Source: SZUA-430 sp964646885 (GTDB lineage Bacteria; Pseudomonadota; Alphaproteobacteria; Micropepsales; Micropepsaceae). Taken from it: a DNA stretch of 26,526 nt. Under the pieces are notes generated by a model. That model did not search any database. It was not told the DNA's origin and was given only the letters and a program-made list of their open reading frames with translations. The position numbers were made by a program, and so were the translations under genes. The stretch spans positions 1 through 26,526 of the forward strand of contig CAZYFM010000036.1 of NCBI GenBank assembly GCA_964646885.1, given 5' to 3'. The stretch's first letter is position 1. Every line of letters begins with the position of its first letter. Positions 15,378 to 23,830 of this stretch are shown in pieces.

Positions 15378-17026
15378 GAGTTTCCGCTCCTCGACTGCCT
15401 GATCCATTCAAGGGCGCAGGCGACGACCCCGATGGCGCCAAGCCACATCGTGAGGACGAAGACGTTGGCGTAGCCATCGGTCTTGATCATCTCGCCAAGG
15501 GCGCCTCGTCCCAGCGTGCCGATGAGCATCGTGAGCGACGTGAATACGGCGAACTGCACGGCGCCATGCATCTTGCTGGCCAGTGACGACAGGTACGCAA
15601 CGAATGCAGCGCCGGCATAGCCCGCAGCAATGTTCTCGCCGGCAATGGCAGTCATGAGCCTGGCCATGCGGTCATCAAGATAGAAAAGCGCAGCAAGGTC
15701 CATGAGACCCGTGGCATTGAGGAACGCGTTCACATAGCCACCACCCAGGGCGAGGTCCGCGTAAAGGAGGTTGGTCACGGCAGCTGCAACCGCACCCACG
15801 AACAGCGTCGCGAGCCTGCCAAGCCATACGAGCGACACCGCACCAAGGCCAACGCCGGCGATTGTCATGAGAACGCCCCAGATCTTAGACGCCAGAGCGA
15901 CTTCTTCCTCGGTATGCTTGAGTTCGACAAGGTAGAAGGGACCGGCAAAGGGGCCCCAGATGCTGTCCGTGATGCGGTAGCTGAGGATCACGAACAGGAT
16001 CAGCACGGCGGCAAATCCCAGTCGCCCCATCAGTTCCACAAGAGGTTCGAGGATGGCCGAGTAAAGTCGATCCGCCTGCGCCGTCGCGAAAGCAGGAATC
16101 TTGTGGGACTGTTTTGCGGGAGCAACTGACGTGGTGGTACGCGAGATCCATGCAGCCAGTCCGCACGGGAAGAGCACGGTCGCGACGATGATCCAGGGTC
16201 CGTAGGTGGACGTGAACGTCGACGCGCTCGGTGCAGGCGTCTCGCTCACGGCGCGGATCATGAAGTTGATGATTTCGAAGCCCGCCCAGGCCCAGGCAGC
16301 CAGGACCCCGACGACGGCATAGAACCGGCCGTCCGTGCTCGTCACATGCTCACTGGCGGACGTGGACGTCGCATCGGGTAGGGGAGACTCGGGTGCCGCA
16401 AATGTCGCGAGAGCTGCCAGGGCAAAGATGGTGGCCTCAACCCCGTAGGTGAAGTTCCAGGATGAACTGCCCGCCAGCAGCAACGCGCCCGCGCCGCCCA
16501 CGAACGAGGCTGTCCGATAACCGAACTGGTACACGGCTGAAAGTAGGTCGAGTGGCGCGGCAGGTTCGGCCTCCTCGATGCGCCATGTGTCGATCGACAT
16601 GTCCTGGGTTGCGGATGCAAGGGCGGCAATGGCGGCAGCGAGGGCGAGGATGCCGAGGGACTGCGCCGGGTCCAGCGTCGCAATCACGAACACGCAGGCC
16701 GTGATCACGATCTGGCACATGAGGATCCAGCCGCGCCGCCGCCCGAGCATCCGGAACGGATAGGGCGGCAGGGCATTGATTGCAGGAGACCAGAGGAACT
16801 TGAAGGCGTAGGCAAGTCCGATCCACGACAGCACGCCAATCGTTGCAAGGTCGACGCCTGCCTTCGAAAGCCAGAAGTTGAGCGTTCCGATGAGGAGGAC
16901 GTTTGGCAGGCCAGCGGTAAATCCGAACACCATCATCGACATGGTCTTCCGGTGTCCGACCACGGCAGTTGCGCGGGACAGAAGCCCGGATGCAACAGCA
17001 GGTGTCGTTTTGGAGGCCTCCGTCAT
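15374..17026 (-). CDS. ampG: AmpG-like muropeptide MFS permease
   Basis: AmpG imports GlcNAc-anhydroMurNAc peptides from the periplasm for cell-wall recycling, and in many species supplies the signal for beta-lactamase induction. The 550-residue inner-membrane protein opens with a cytosolic tail and then GFTAGLPNVLLIGTLNFWLSKAGVDLATIG, the AmpG hallmark, followed by FKFLWSPAINALP, LGRRRGWILM and SATQDMSIDTWRIE. About 12-14 hydrophobic segments follow. The ATG at 17026 has AGGGA upstream; the frame extends to 17452 but crosses the olsB start. It converges on the kinase gene with a four-base overlap and is divergent from olsB. No ampR or beta-lactamase gene is seen here. The family is clear; the substrate is inferred. 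Confidence 0.87.
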   Translation of the reverse strand: MTEASKTTPAVASGLLSRATAVVGHRKTMSMMVFGFTAGLPNVLLIGTLNFWLSKAGVDLATIGVLSWIGLAYAFKFLWSPAINALPPYPFRMLGRRRGWILMCQIVITACVFVIATLDPAQSLGILALAAAIAALASATQDMSIDTWRIEEAEPAAPLDLLSAVYQFGYRTASFVGGAGALLLAGSSSWNFTYGVEATIFALAALATFAAPESPLPDATSTSASEHVTSTDGRFYAVVGVLAAWAWAGFEIINFMIRAVSETPAPSASTFTSTYGPWIIVATVLFPCGLAAWISRTTTSVAPAKQSHKIPAFATAQADRLYSAILEPLVELMGRLGFAAVLILFVILSYRITDSIWGPFAGPFYLVELKHTEEEVALASKIWGVLMTIAGVGLGAVSLVWLGRLATLFVGAVAAAVTNLLYADLALGGGYVNAFLNATGLMDLAALFYLDDRMARLMTAIAGENIAAGYAGAAFVAYLSSLASKMHGAVQFAVFTSLTMLIGTLGRGALGEMIKTDGYANVFVLTMWLGAIGVVACALEWIRQSRSGNS

Positions 17027-17112
17027 GTTCGAATCCCTGAAATTTACCCTTATTGCAAAGGCTTGCCCGCTTCTAACGGTTAAGTCCAGCATCCCTTTGC
17101 CGGGCGCCCCCT

Positions 17113-17142
17113 TTGCCAAGCCCCCGGTCGCTCCTTTACACT
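17113..17142 (+). promoter_or_regulatory. Possible sigma-70 promoter of olsB
   Basis: TTGCCA (17113-17118), an 18-base spacer and TACACT (17137-17142) stand about 58 bases before the olsB ATG. This is the best sigma-70-like pair in the 174-base divergent gap between ampG and olsB. I see no clear promoter for ampG in the same gap. Confidence 0.4.
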
Positions 17143-17200
17143 GGCTTTTCGAACCACCTGCGCGAGCAAGTTCACGCCTCGCCGTAACGAATGAAAAACA

Positions 17201-18061
17201 ATGATGTCTGCGCAAGACGCGGCGTTGAGTAACCTCTCGGGCGACGAGAACCCACTGCTGGATTCGGCTGGCTCGCTCGAAGCGCGCCTCGCAACCACGG
17301 CGGCTGAAGTCGAAGCCGCCCAACGCCTGAGATATGAAGTTTTCTACGTCGAGATGAATGCCACGCCGACGGCCGAAATGAAGGCCCAGTCGCGGGATTT
17401 CGATCAGTATGATCCTTACTGCAAGCACATGCTCGTGGTGGATCGCGCCCATGGCGACAAGATCATTGGCACGTACCGCCTCACGTCAGGCGAGGCTGCA
17501 GCCAGGTCTCCGCATGGGTTCTACACGGCAGGCGAATACGACATCGCCGAAATGCTCCGCCGCAGGCAAGGCCAGAAGTTGCTTGAGCTCGGTCGGTCAT
17601 GTGTCCTGAAGGACTATCGGACCGGTCCCACCATGCAGCTGTTGTGGCGCGGTATCTTCGTCTATTTGCTCCGTCACAAGATTGACCTGATGTTTGGTTG
17701 CGCGTCCTTGCCGGGAACGGATCCGGCCCAGTTGGCGCTGCAGCTGTCATTCCTCTATCACTTCCATCTCGCGCCTCCCGGCGAGGTCGTGAATGCGCTG
17801 CCCGCCAGGGCCGTGCCGATGAACATGATGCCGAAGGAGGCGATCAACGAGGCCGAGGCTCTTCACGCCCTTCCGCCGCTGGTGAAGGGCTACATCCGCT
17901 CCGGCGCTCGGGTCGGAAATGGAGCGGTGATCGATCATCAGTTTGGAACGACGGACGTTTTCATCTACTTCCCGATCTCCAACCTGAACCCGCGCTGGGC
18001 GGCCCACTTGCGCCGCAAGAGCTCTGCAGACAAGGCAAGCACAGCCGGCGATGCATCTTGA
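17201..18061 (+). CDS. olsB: OlsB-like L-ornithine N-acyltransferase (GNAT fold)
   Basis: OlsB transfers a 3-hydroxyacyl chain from ACP to the alpha-amino group of ornithine, making lyso-ornithine lipid, the first step to a phosphorus-free membrane lipid. The 286-residue protein shows the family's core: LEARLATTAAEVEAAQRLRYEVFYVEMNA, FDQYDPYCKHMLVVD, IIGTYRLTSGEAAA, LELGRSCVLKDYRTGPTMQLLWRGIFVYLLRH, FGCASLPGTDPAQLALQLSFLYH and VKGYIRSGARVGNGAVIDHQFGTTDVFIYFP. ATG 17201 and ATG 17204 are adjacent; neither has a strong ribosome site. Downstream it overlaps the methyltransferase-like gene by 11 bases. The second enzyme, OlsA, is PlsC-like; the plsC fragment at the window end is 8 kb away and its role is unknown. 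Confidence 0.9.
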   Translation: MMSAQDAALSNLSGDENPLLDSAGSLEARLATTAAEVEAAQRLRYEVFYVEMNATPTAEMKAQSRDFDQYDPYCKHMLVVDRAHGDKIIGTYRLTSGEAAARSPHGFYTAGEYDIAEMLRRRQGQKLLELGRSCVLKDYRTGPTMQLLWRGIFVYLLRHKIDLMFGCASLPGTDPAQLALQLSFLYHFHLAPPGEVVNALPARAVPMNMMPKEAINEAEALHALPPLVKGYIRSGARVGNGAVIDHQFGTTDVFIYFPISNLNPRWAAHLRRKSSADKASTAGDAS

Positions 18062-18839
18062 CGCGCGCGACCTGCAGGCCTTCTACGAAACGCAACTCGG
18101 ACAGGCGTCCGCAAAGTTCATTCGCCGGAAGCTGAGGGAGCTATGGCCCTCTGTCAGGGGCGAAAGTCTCGCCGGGTTGGGTTTCGCGGCACCCTACCTG
18201 CGGCCCTTCAGGTCCGAAGCCAATCGTACCCTGTGCCTGATGCCGGCGCAGCAGGGCGCACTTCACTGGCCACCACACGCGCCCAATCTGACGGCGCTGT
18301 TTGAGGAAGCCGCGATCCCGCTTCCGGACGCCAGCATGGATCGCATCATCGTGGCGCATCTCGTGGAGAATTCGGAGTCATTGCGACCATTGTTGCGTCA
18401 GGTGTGGCGCATCCTCGCGCCATCGGGCCGTGTGATCTTCATCGTGCCGAACCGCACGAGCCTCTGGGCACAGTTCGAAACGACGCCCTTCGGGCACGGC
18501 CGGCCATTCACGCGAACGCAGCTGCACAACCTGCTTGCGGATTCCCTGTTCACGCCGACAAACGGGGCGACAACCCTGCTTATGCCGCCATTCGGGGCTG
18601 GCTGGCTTGTCCGCTCCGGCACGAGATGGGAAGCCTGGGGAAGGAACCTGTGGCCGAAGCTCGCCGGCGTGCACATCATGGAAGCGACGAAGGAAGTCGT
18701 GGCCGTCGCACCGGTCAAGGGCCACAGGCAGCGCGTACCGTTCAAGCCTGTGTTGGTCGGGAAGCGTCTCTCGAAAGAAGGAAGATCGCAGACTCCGCCG
18801 CCAGATTGTCCCAATAGCCGGGACGAACGACTTCCTTGA
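18051..18839 (+). CDS. Class I SAM methyltransferase-like protein
   Basis: The 262-residue protein looks like a Methyltransf_11-type domain protein, substrate unknown. Motif I is only partial (ESLAGLGFAAPYL, with GxGxA in place of the usual GxGxG); the later motifs are better: LPDASMDRIIVAHLVENSESLRPLLRQVWRILAPSGRVIFIVPNRTSLWAQ and FTRTQLHNLL. Residues about 190-240 hold a conserved-looking EATKEVVAVAP strand. The final 20 or so residues after VLVGKRLSKEG are Pro/Ser-rich and lie antisense to the conserved end of metW, so they may be a stop-loss extension. It overlaps olsB by 11 bases and is surely co-translated with it. A role in lipid modification would be a guess from that link. Activity is uncertain because motif I is weak. 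Confidence 0.8.
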   Translation: MHLDARDLQAFYETQLGQASAKFIRRKLRELWPSVRGESLAGLGFAAPYLRPFRSEANRTLCLMPAQQGALHWPPHAPNLTALFEEAAIPLPDASMDRIIVAHLVENSESLRPLLRQVWRILAPSGRVIFIVPNRTSLWAQFETTPFGHGRPFTRTQLHNLLADSLFTPTNGATTLLMPPFGAGWLVRSGTRWEAWGRNLWPKLAGVHIMEATKEVVAVAPVKGHRQRVPFKPVLVGKRLSKEGRSQTPPPDCPNSRDERLP

Positions 18840-19371
18840 CATCGCCGCTGTCGGAAATGGCGAGGGCGCTGTCGATGCGTGCTCTGACATGTTCTGTCAG
18901 CATGACGAAGTCAGCGATGGTGCAGAGATGGATGTTCGGTGTTTCGTACCAGTCATGGCTCAGCAGGCCTGTCTTCGGCATGCGGCCAGTCAGGAAGAGC
19001 CGGGCCCGGACCTTCCAGAATCCGAAATTCGGAAATGAAACGATGACGCGCCTGCCAATGCGCAGCAGTTCATCGAGCACGACTTTCGGCTGGCGCGTGG
19101 CTTGAATGGTCTGGCTCAGGATCGCGACGTCAAAGCTCCCGGTGGGATAGTCCTTGAGGTCGGCGTCGGCGTCTCCCTGCACAACGGGAAGGCCCTTGGC
19201 CACGCAGGCATTCACGCCCGATTGGCTGAGCTCGATGCCACGGGCATCGGCACCCTTGACGATCTTCAGGTGCTCGATGAGTTCACCGTGGCCGCAGCCC
19301 ACGTCCAGCACGCGTGAGCCGGAAGGAACCATGTCTGCAATGCGCAGCAGTTCTATTCGCAGGGTTGTCAT
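18742..19371 (-). CDS. metW: MetW methyltransferase-like protein of methionine synthesis
   Basis: MetW is a SAM-methyltransferase-fold protein that works with MetX in homoserine acylation in many proteobacteria; its own chemistry is unsettled. The 209-residue protein starts LRIELLRIADMVPSGSRVLDVGCGHGELIEHL (motif I DVGCGHG), then ARGIELSQSGVNACVAKGLPVVQGDADADL, SFDVAILSQTIQATRQP, VIVSFPNFGFWKVRARLFLTGRMP and YETPNIHLCTIADF, all family signatures, and ends GYWDNLAAESAIFLLSR plus a short tail. The ATG shares one base with the metX stop (TGATG), so the two are translationally coupled. The last 98 bases overlap, in antiparallel sense, the methyltransferase-like gene at 18051. Confidence 0.95.
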   Translation of the reverse strand: MTTLRIELLRIADMVPSGSRVLDVGCGHGELIEHLKIVKGADARGIELSQSGVNACVAKGLPVVQGDADADLKDYPTGSFDVAILSQTIQATRQPKVVLDELLRIGRRVIVSFPNFGFWKVRARLFLTGRMPKTGLLSHDWYETPNIHLCTIADFVMLTEHVRARIDSALAISDSGDVKEVVRPGYWDNLAAESAIFLLSRDASRPTQA

Positions 19372-20543
19372 CAGGTCAGCCCGCGCGAGGAAGCAACGGC
19401 ATCGATGAAGCCGCGAAGGGTCCGGAACATTTCTGGCTCATCAAGCAGGAAGGCATCATGGCCACGATCGGTTTCGAACTCCACGAAGCTGACATTGGCG
19501 CCAGCAGCGTTGAGCGCATGCACGATCTTCTTGGCCTCCGAAGTTGGAAACAGCCAGTCTGAAGTGAACGACACGATGCAGAACCGCGTCTTCGTACCCT
19601 TGAACGCATTGGCGAGCGCACCGCCGTGGTCTGCCGCCAGGTCGAAATAGTCCATGGCGCGCGTGATGTAGAGGTACGAGTTCGCGTCGAAGCGCTCGAC
19701 AAAGCTGGCGCCCTGGTATCGAAGGTAGCTCTCGACCTGGAAGTCCGCATCGAAGCGGTAGGAGAGGGAGTCGCGGTCCTGGAGGCTGCGGCCAAACTTG
19801 CGATGCAGCGCAGCTTCGGACAGGTAGGTGATGTGGGCCGCCATGCGCGCAACGGCCAGGCCCTTGCGCGGATTGGTTCCGCGGGCCGCATAGTCGCCTT
19901 CGCTCCACTCGGGGTCAGCCAGGATGGCCTGGCGGCCAACCTCGTGAAACGCAATGTTCTGGGCCGAGTGGCGCGCCGCCGTCGCGATGGCAATCGCCGA
20001 GTAAACCCGTTCCGGGTAGCTAGCGGCCCATTCGAGCACCTGCATGCCACCCATCGATCCGCCAGCGACACACGCCAGCGTCTTGATGCCCAGGTGATCC
20101 ATCAGCATCGCTTGCGCACGAACCATGTCGCGAATGGTGATCACCGGAAAGCGAAGTCCATAAGGCTGGCCGGTCGACGGATCGACGTCCTGCGGACCCG
20201 TGGAACCCATGCAGCCGCCAACGACATTGGAACAGATGACGTGGAAGCGATCCGTATCGATGGGGCGTCCTGGACCAACCATGGTCGACCACCATCCGGG
20301 CTTGCCGGTCACGGGATGTGTGCCTGTCGCGTATTGGTCGCCCGTCAGCGCATGGCAGAGCAGAACGGCGTTCGATTTGTCGGCATTGAGCTTGCCAAAG
20401 CTCTTCCAGGCAATGGAAAGCGGCGCAAGGTGGGCACCTGAATCCAGCGTCAGGGCTTGCGAAGCAGGAAAGGTGAATATCTCTCCCGCAGCTTCACCTG
20501 CGACATTTGATGCAGCGGACAGGGGTTGGAACGCAGAGGTCAT
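19371..20543 (-). CDS. metX: Homoserine O-acyltransferase MetX
   Basis: MetX acylates homoserine as the first committed step to methionine, using acetyl-CoA or, in some proteobacteria, succinyl-CoA; I cannot tell which here. The 390-residue alpha/beta hydrolase shows NAVLLCHALTGDQYATG, GWWSTMVGPGRPIDTDRFHVICSN, GGCMGSTGPQD and the nucleophile elbow AGGSMGGMQVLEWA with Ser163. Asp329 (TSDWLFP) and His362 (DRGHDAFLL) complete the triad. The ATG at 20543 fits the family and there is no strong ribosome site. It is the first gene of metX-metW and diverges from hisC across 94 bases. I looked for a SAM-II riboswitch in the leader, common before metX in alphaproteobacteria, and found none. Confidence 0.96.
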   Translation of the reverse strand: MTSAFQPLSAASNVAGEAAGEIFTFPASQALTLDSGAHLAPLSIAWKSFGKLNADKSNAVLLCHALTGDQYATGTHPVTGKPGWWSTMVGPGRPIDTDRFHVICSNVVGGCMGSTGPQDVDPSTGQPYGLRFPVITIRDMVRAQAMLMDHLGIKTLACVAGGSMGGMQVLEWAASYPERVYSAIAIATAARHSAQNIAFHEVGRQAILADPEWSEGDYAARGTNPRKGLAVARMAAHITYLSEAALHRKFGRSLQDRDSLSYRFDADFQVESYLRYQGASFVERFDANSYLYITRAMDYFDLAADHGGALANAFKGTKTRFCIVSFTSDWLFPTSEAKKIVHALNAAGANVSFVEFETDRGHDAFLLDEPEMFRTLRGFIDAVASSRGLT

Positions 20544-20577
20544 ATTTCGCGAATTCGAAGCTTCTTATGGCCAAGGA

Positions 20578-20599
20578 TTGAGGCCAGCGCTCGCTCCAA
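20578..20599. promoter_or_regulatory. Imperfect 22-base dyad in the metX/hisC divergent gap
   Basis: The run from TTG at 20578 to CAA at 20599, centred on AGCGCT, pairs at eight of eleven positions (TTG and CAA ends, GC/GC inside, AGC/GCT centre). It lies between two divergent amino-acid biosynthesis operons and could be an operator, but no known motif is matched and GC bias raises the chance of such a dyad. Confidence 0.25.
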
Positions 20600-20637
20600 G
20601 TCAACGTTTTCTTTGCACAGATGACTTTGGATACCCT

Positions 20638-21729
20638 ATGAATTCGATCATGAAGCCCGTTTCAGGAATTCTGGATATCGCACCCTATGTCGGCGGCCGT
20701 TCCGAGGCGCCGGTCAAGGGTCCCTTGCACAAGCTGTCTTCAAATGAATCTCCGCTTGGTCCAGGCGCCAAGGCCGTCGATGCGTTTCGCGCGGCAGCCC
20801 AATCCCTCCATCTCTATCCGGATGGGAGCGCGCTGAAGCTGAGGCAGGCCATCGGCGAAGCGTACGGTTTGAACCCGGAGCGTCTGATTTGCGGCAATGG
20901 ATCGGATGAGATCCTGCACCTGCTCCCGCAGATCTATGCAGCACCCGGCGACGAGGTGATGTTCAGCGAGCACGGCTTCCTCGTCTATCGCATTGCCACT
21001 CTTGCGGCGAGTGCAACGCCGGTGGTGGTTCCCGAACCCGAGCTCAGGACGGACGTGGACGGCTTCCTGCGCCGCGTGACCGACCGAACGCGTATCGTGT
21101 TCGTGGCCAATCCGAACAATCCGACCGGCAGCTACAACACGGCTGCGGAACTTCGTCGGCTCCGGATGGGGCTCCCTGAACAGTGCCTTCTGGTCATCGA
21201 TGCGGCATATGCGGAGTATGTCGAGCGGAACGACTACGAAAGCGGCATTGAACTGGTGGCCACAACGCCAAACACGGTGATGACGCGGACCTTTTCGAAA
21301 ATCTTCGGGCTCGCATCACTGCGCGTGGGGTGGGGCTATGGTCCGGCAGATGTGGTGGATGCCTTCAACAGGGTTCGGGGCCCCTTCAATCTCTCGACAC
21401 CGGCTCAGGCTGCAGCCGTTGCGGCCGTTCTCGATCGCGAACACGTGGCGCGGTCACGCGAACACAACACACGATGGCGCGACTGGCTGAGTAAAGAGAT
21501 CTCGGCACTGGGACTCAAGGTGTACCCGGCCGCGGCGAACTTCCTTCTGGTCGAGTTCCCGGCCTCCGGCTCGAGGACGGCGAGTGAAGCGGATCGGTTC
21601 CTCATGAACCGGGGAGTAATACTGCGGGCGGTATCTGCATACGGTCTGCCCCATTGTCTCCGGATTTCAGTGGGCACCGAAGAAGCCAACCGCGCCGCCG
21701 TAGCCGCCCTTCAAGAGTTCATGTCATGA
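20638..21729 (+). CDS. hisC: Histidinol-phosphate / aromatic aminotransferase
   Basis: This PLP enzyme of fold type I transaminates imidazole-acetol phosphate in histidine synthesis; alphaproteobacterial copies next to tyrA often also act on prephenate-pathway products. The 363-residue protein has GILDIAPYVGG, KLSSNESPLGPG, LICGNGSDEILHLL, VFVANPNNPTGSYN, DAAYAEYV and the PLP lysine Lys221 in TRTFSKIFGLASLRVGWGYG. The ATG at 20638 is taken over ATG 20650 because GGA stands eight bases before it, but the choice is not firm. The stop overlaps the tyrA ATG as ATGA, and this coupling with tyrA suggests an aromatic amino acid role as much as histidine. Confidence 0.91.
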   Translation: MNSIMKPVSGILDIAPYVGGRSEAPVKGPLHKLSSNESPLGPGAKAVDAFRAAAQSLHLYPDGSALKLRQAIGEAYGLNPERLICGNGSDEILHLLPQIYAAPGDEVMFSEHGFLVYRIATLAASATPVVVPEPELRTDVDGFLRRVTDRTRIVFVANPNNPTGSYNTAAELRRLRMGLPEQCLLVIDAAYAEYVERNDYESGIELVATTPNTVMTRTFSKIFGLASLRVGWGYGPADVVDAFNRVRGPFNLSTPAQAAAVAAVLDREHVARSREHNTRWRDWLSKEISALGLKVYPAAANFLLVEFPASGSRTASEADRFLMNRGVILRAVSAYGLPHCLRISVGTEEANRAAVAALQEFMS

Positions 21730-22661
21730 CCACGCGAACAGGACCCATTTTCACCAAGGTTGCATTGATCGGCGTCGGCCTGATTGGCTCGTCACTGGCG
21801 CACGCCATGCGCCGGGGCAGTCTGGCAGCGCATATTGCGGGCTGCGCAAACTCTCCCGAAACGAGGAAGCGCGCATCGGAACTGGGCTTCTGTCACTCGA
21901 TGCACGAAGATCCGCGGGAGGCCGTGAGCGGTGCCGACCTCGTCATCCTGTGCACGCCCGTTGGAGCTTTCGGACAGGTTGCCCAGGTCATCGCGCCGGC
22001 GCTGAAGCCTGGCGCCATCGTGACGGATGTCGGTTCCGTGAAGATGGCAGTCGTTCGGGACGTGGGGCCGCACGTGCCAACCGGCGTCCATTTTGTACCG
22101 GGCCACCCGATCGCGGGAACGGAACATTCAGGCCCTGACGCTGGCTTTCCGGAACTCTTTGACGGCCGCTGGTGCATTCTGACGCCGCCCGCCGGAACGG
22201 ACAGCGCCGCCGTCGATACGCTTGCGGAGTTCTGGCGGGGCTGCGGATCCAGGGTTGAGGTGATGGATGCAAAGCACCACGACCTGGTTCTCGCAATAAC
22301 CAGCCACGTCCCGCACCTCATTGCCTACAACATCGTCGGCACGGCCAGCGATCTTGAGCAGGTCACCCAGAGCGAAGTGATCAAGTTCTCGGCAGGCGGC
22401 TTCCGCGACTTCACCCGCATCGCCGCATCCGACCCCACGATGTGGCGCGATGTATTCCTGAACAACCGGGAGGCCGTACTGGAAGTCCTGGGTCGTTTTT
22501 CGGAAGACCTGTCGCGGTTGCAGCGTGCGATCCGGTGGGGCGAAGGTGACATCCTGTTTGACCTCTTCACGACAACACGCGCCATTCGGCGTGGCGTCAT
22601 CGAGGCCGGCCAGGATACGTCAGCCGCAAACTTTGGCCGCGACACGCGAAAGCCGCGCTAG
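21726..22661 (+). CDS. tyrA: Prephenate / cyclohexadienyl dehydrogenase
   Basis: TyrA-type enzymes oxidatively decarboxylate prephenate or arogenate with NAD(P) in tyrosine synthesis. The 311-residue protein starts with a Rossmann motif VALIGVGLIGSSLAHAMRRG (GxGxxG at residues 16-21), then LVILCTPVGAFGQVAQVI, AIVTDVGSVKMAVV, FVPGHPIAGTEHSGPDAG, LFDGRWCILTP and HHDLVLAITSHVPHLIAYN, with the catalytic His and substrate-binding residues in HPIAGTEHSG and ITSHVPH. There is no ACT or chorismate mutase domain, so it is the simple monofunctional form. It overlaps hisC by four bases and converges on the DUF2125 gene with 17 bases between stops. Confidence 0.94.
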   Translation: MTTRTGPIFTKVALIGVGLIGSSLAHAMRRGSLAAHIAGCANSPETRKRASELGFCHSMHEDPREAVSGADLVILCTPVGAFGQVAQVIAPALKPGAIVTDVGSVKMAVVRDVGPHVPTGVHFVPGHPIAGTEHSGPDAGFPELFDGRWCILTPPAGTDSAAVDTLAEFWRGCGSRVEVMDAKHHDLVLAITSHVPHLIAYNIVGTASDLEQVTQSEVIKFSAGGFRDFTRIAASDPTMWRDVFLNNREAVLEVLGRFSEDLSRLQRAIRWGEGDILFDLFTTTRAIRRGVIEAGQDTSAANFGRDTRKPR

Positions 22662-22678
22662 CCAGGGTCAAGCCGGCG

Positions 22679-23809
22679 TCAGGGAACAAACTCGGGAATG
22701 CTGGGCGGCGGGGCGGGCTGGATCGTCATGATGCGCGCCGGTCCCAGGAAGACATCGCCATTGGTGAACCGCAGCGGCACGCTGATTTTGCGCTTGGGGT
22801 CACCGCTCACGAAGGCGAGCACGTCGAGCACCGGTTTTGCAGCCGCGTGCGTTTCCTTCGTGATCAGGCCATAGGTCTGAAGCAGTTCAAGGATTCGGGC
22901 GTGGTTGCCAAGCGTCAGGCGGAGATGCCCGTCAGGCAGGTCGCGCGCATCAAGCCGTAGCTCTCCGGCCGCCGCAAACGAGACGCCGCCCCAGTCAAAG
23001 GAGAAGCGCCGGATCTCGACGGGAGTATTGGTTTCGCGCCACGCTGCGATGAGGGCCTCAAGCGATGCGGTCGGCAGTTTCACCGGCAGCTTGATGCCAA
23101 TGTCCATGTCGAAACTCTCGATTGACGGACCAAGTGGCAACTCGATCTGCCCCTGAAGCCCCAGATTGTCGACGTGGGCGACAAGATCGAGGCGCGGCAG
23201 TTCGCTCGCTGCGTCAGGTGCTGACAATGATGCGCCCGCCGTGCCGCGCTCGAGGATGAAGTGGAAGTCCGAGGCGTCCAGCTTGCCCTTGCCGGTCAGG
23301 CGCTCGAATTCGGCCGAAACCGATTGGGATGTGTCCTTGCTGCGGGCCGAGAGAAGGGCGGTATCCGCGCGAGCATCGGCCTCGATCCAGCGCCCGTTCG
23401 AGACGTGGAAGAAATGCTGCTGGCCCTCAAGGGACACCTTGATGGAATTCAGGGACAGGGGGCGAAGGCGAACGACGACCCGCTCTCCGTCCCAGACGGT
23501 CCCCATGTCGGGCGCAAGGAGACGCGCCTTGCTCAGCGTGGCATCGACAAGATACGGAAACCCGCCAATCTCGAAGGCGCTCCATTCCAGGTTCCGCCCC
23601 AGCAGCTTTTGCTCGTTCTGGATCTGCGTGACGGTTTCATGCACGCGATCGGCAAGCACGCGCCACCACCATCCGTAGGCCGCAAGTCCGACGGCGATGA
23701 TCGCGATCGGCAGGAGGAGGAGCGCAACCTTCCATCGTCGCCCGAGATACCGGATGACCTGCAGTGCGCCGGCACGAAGCCGCGCGACGATGTTGGAGAG
23801 GGTCGACAC
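22679..23809 (-). CDS. DUF2125 family membrane-anchored protein
   Basis: This 376-residue protein matches the alphaproteobacterial DUF2125 family, of unknown function, which is often found beside tyrA as here. One N-terminal membrane helix (about residues 29-50, VALLLLPIAIIAVGLAAYGWWW) is followed by a long periplasmic part: GRNLEWSAFEIGGFPYLVDATLSKARLLAP is the family's typical FEIGGFPF-like strand, then repeated beta-rich segments resembling AsmA-like or lipid-transfer beta-sheets. The end is Pro-rich (PAPPPSIPEFVP). The start is a GTG at 23809, 21 bases after the nrdJ stop, so it is likely co-transcribed with nrdJ. An envelope role is inferred only from topology. Confidence 0.84.
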   Translation of the reverse strand: MSTLSNIVARLRAGALQVIRYLGRRWKVALLLLPIAIIAVGLAAYGWWWRVLADRVHETVTQIQNEQKLLGRNLEWSAFEIGGFPYLVDATLSKARLLAPDMGTVWDGERVVVRLRPLSLNSIKVSLEGQQHFFHVSNGRWIEADARADTALLSARSKDTSQSVSAEFERLTGKGKLDASDFHFILERGTAGASLSAPDAASELPRLDLVAHVDNLGLQGQIELPLGPSIESFDMDIGIKLPVKLPTASLEALIAAWRETNTPVEIRRFSFDWGGVSFAAAGELRLDARDLPDGHLRLTLGNHARILELLQTYGLITKETHAAAKPVLDVLAFVSGDPKRKISVPLRFTNGDVFLGPARIMTIQPAPPPSIPEFVP

Positions 23810-23830
23810 GCTCTTACACCGGCCCGGATG

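Noticed and set aside
19626..20441. 271-codon plus-strand open frame opposite metX
   Set aside because: Antisense shadow of a certain gene, with repetitive Val/Arg/Ala composition.
20544..20640. SAM-II riboswitch before metX
   Set aside because: The leader is short and lacks the pseudoknot sequence pattern of that class.
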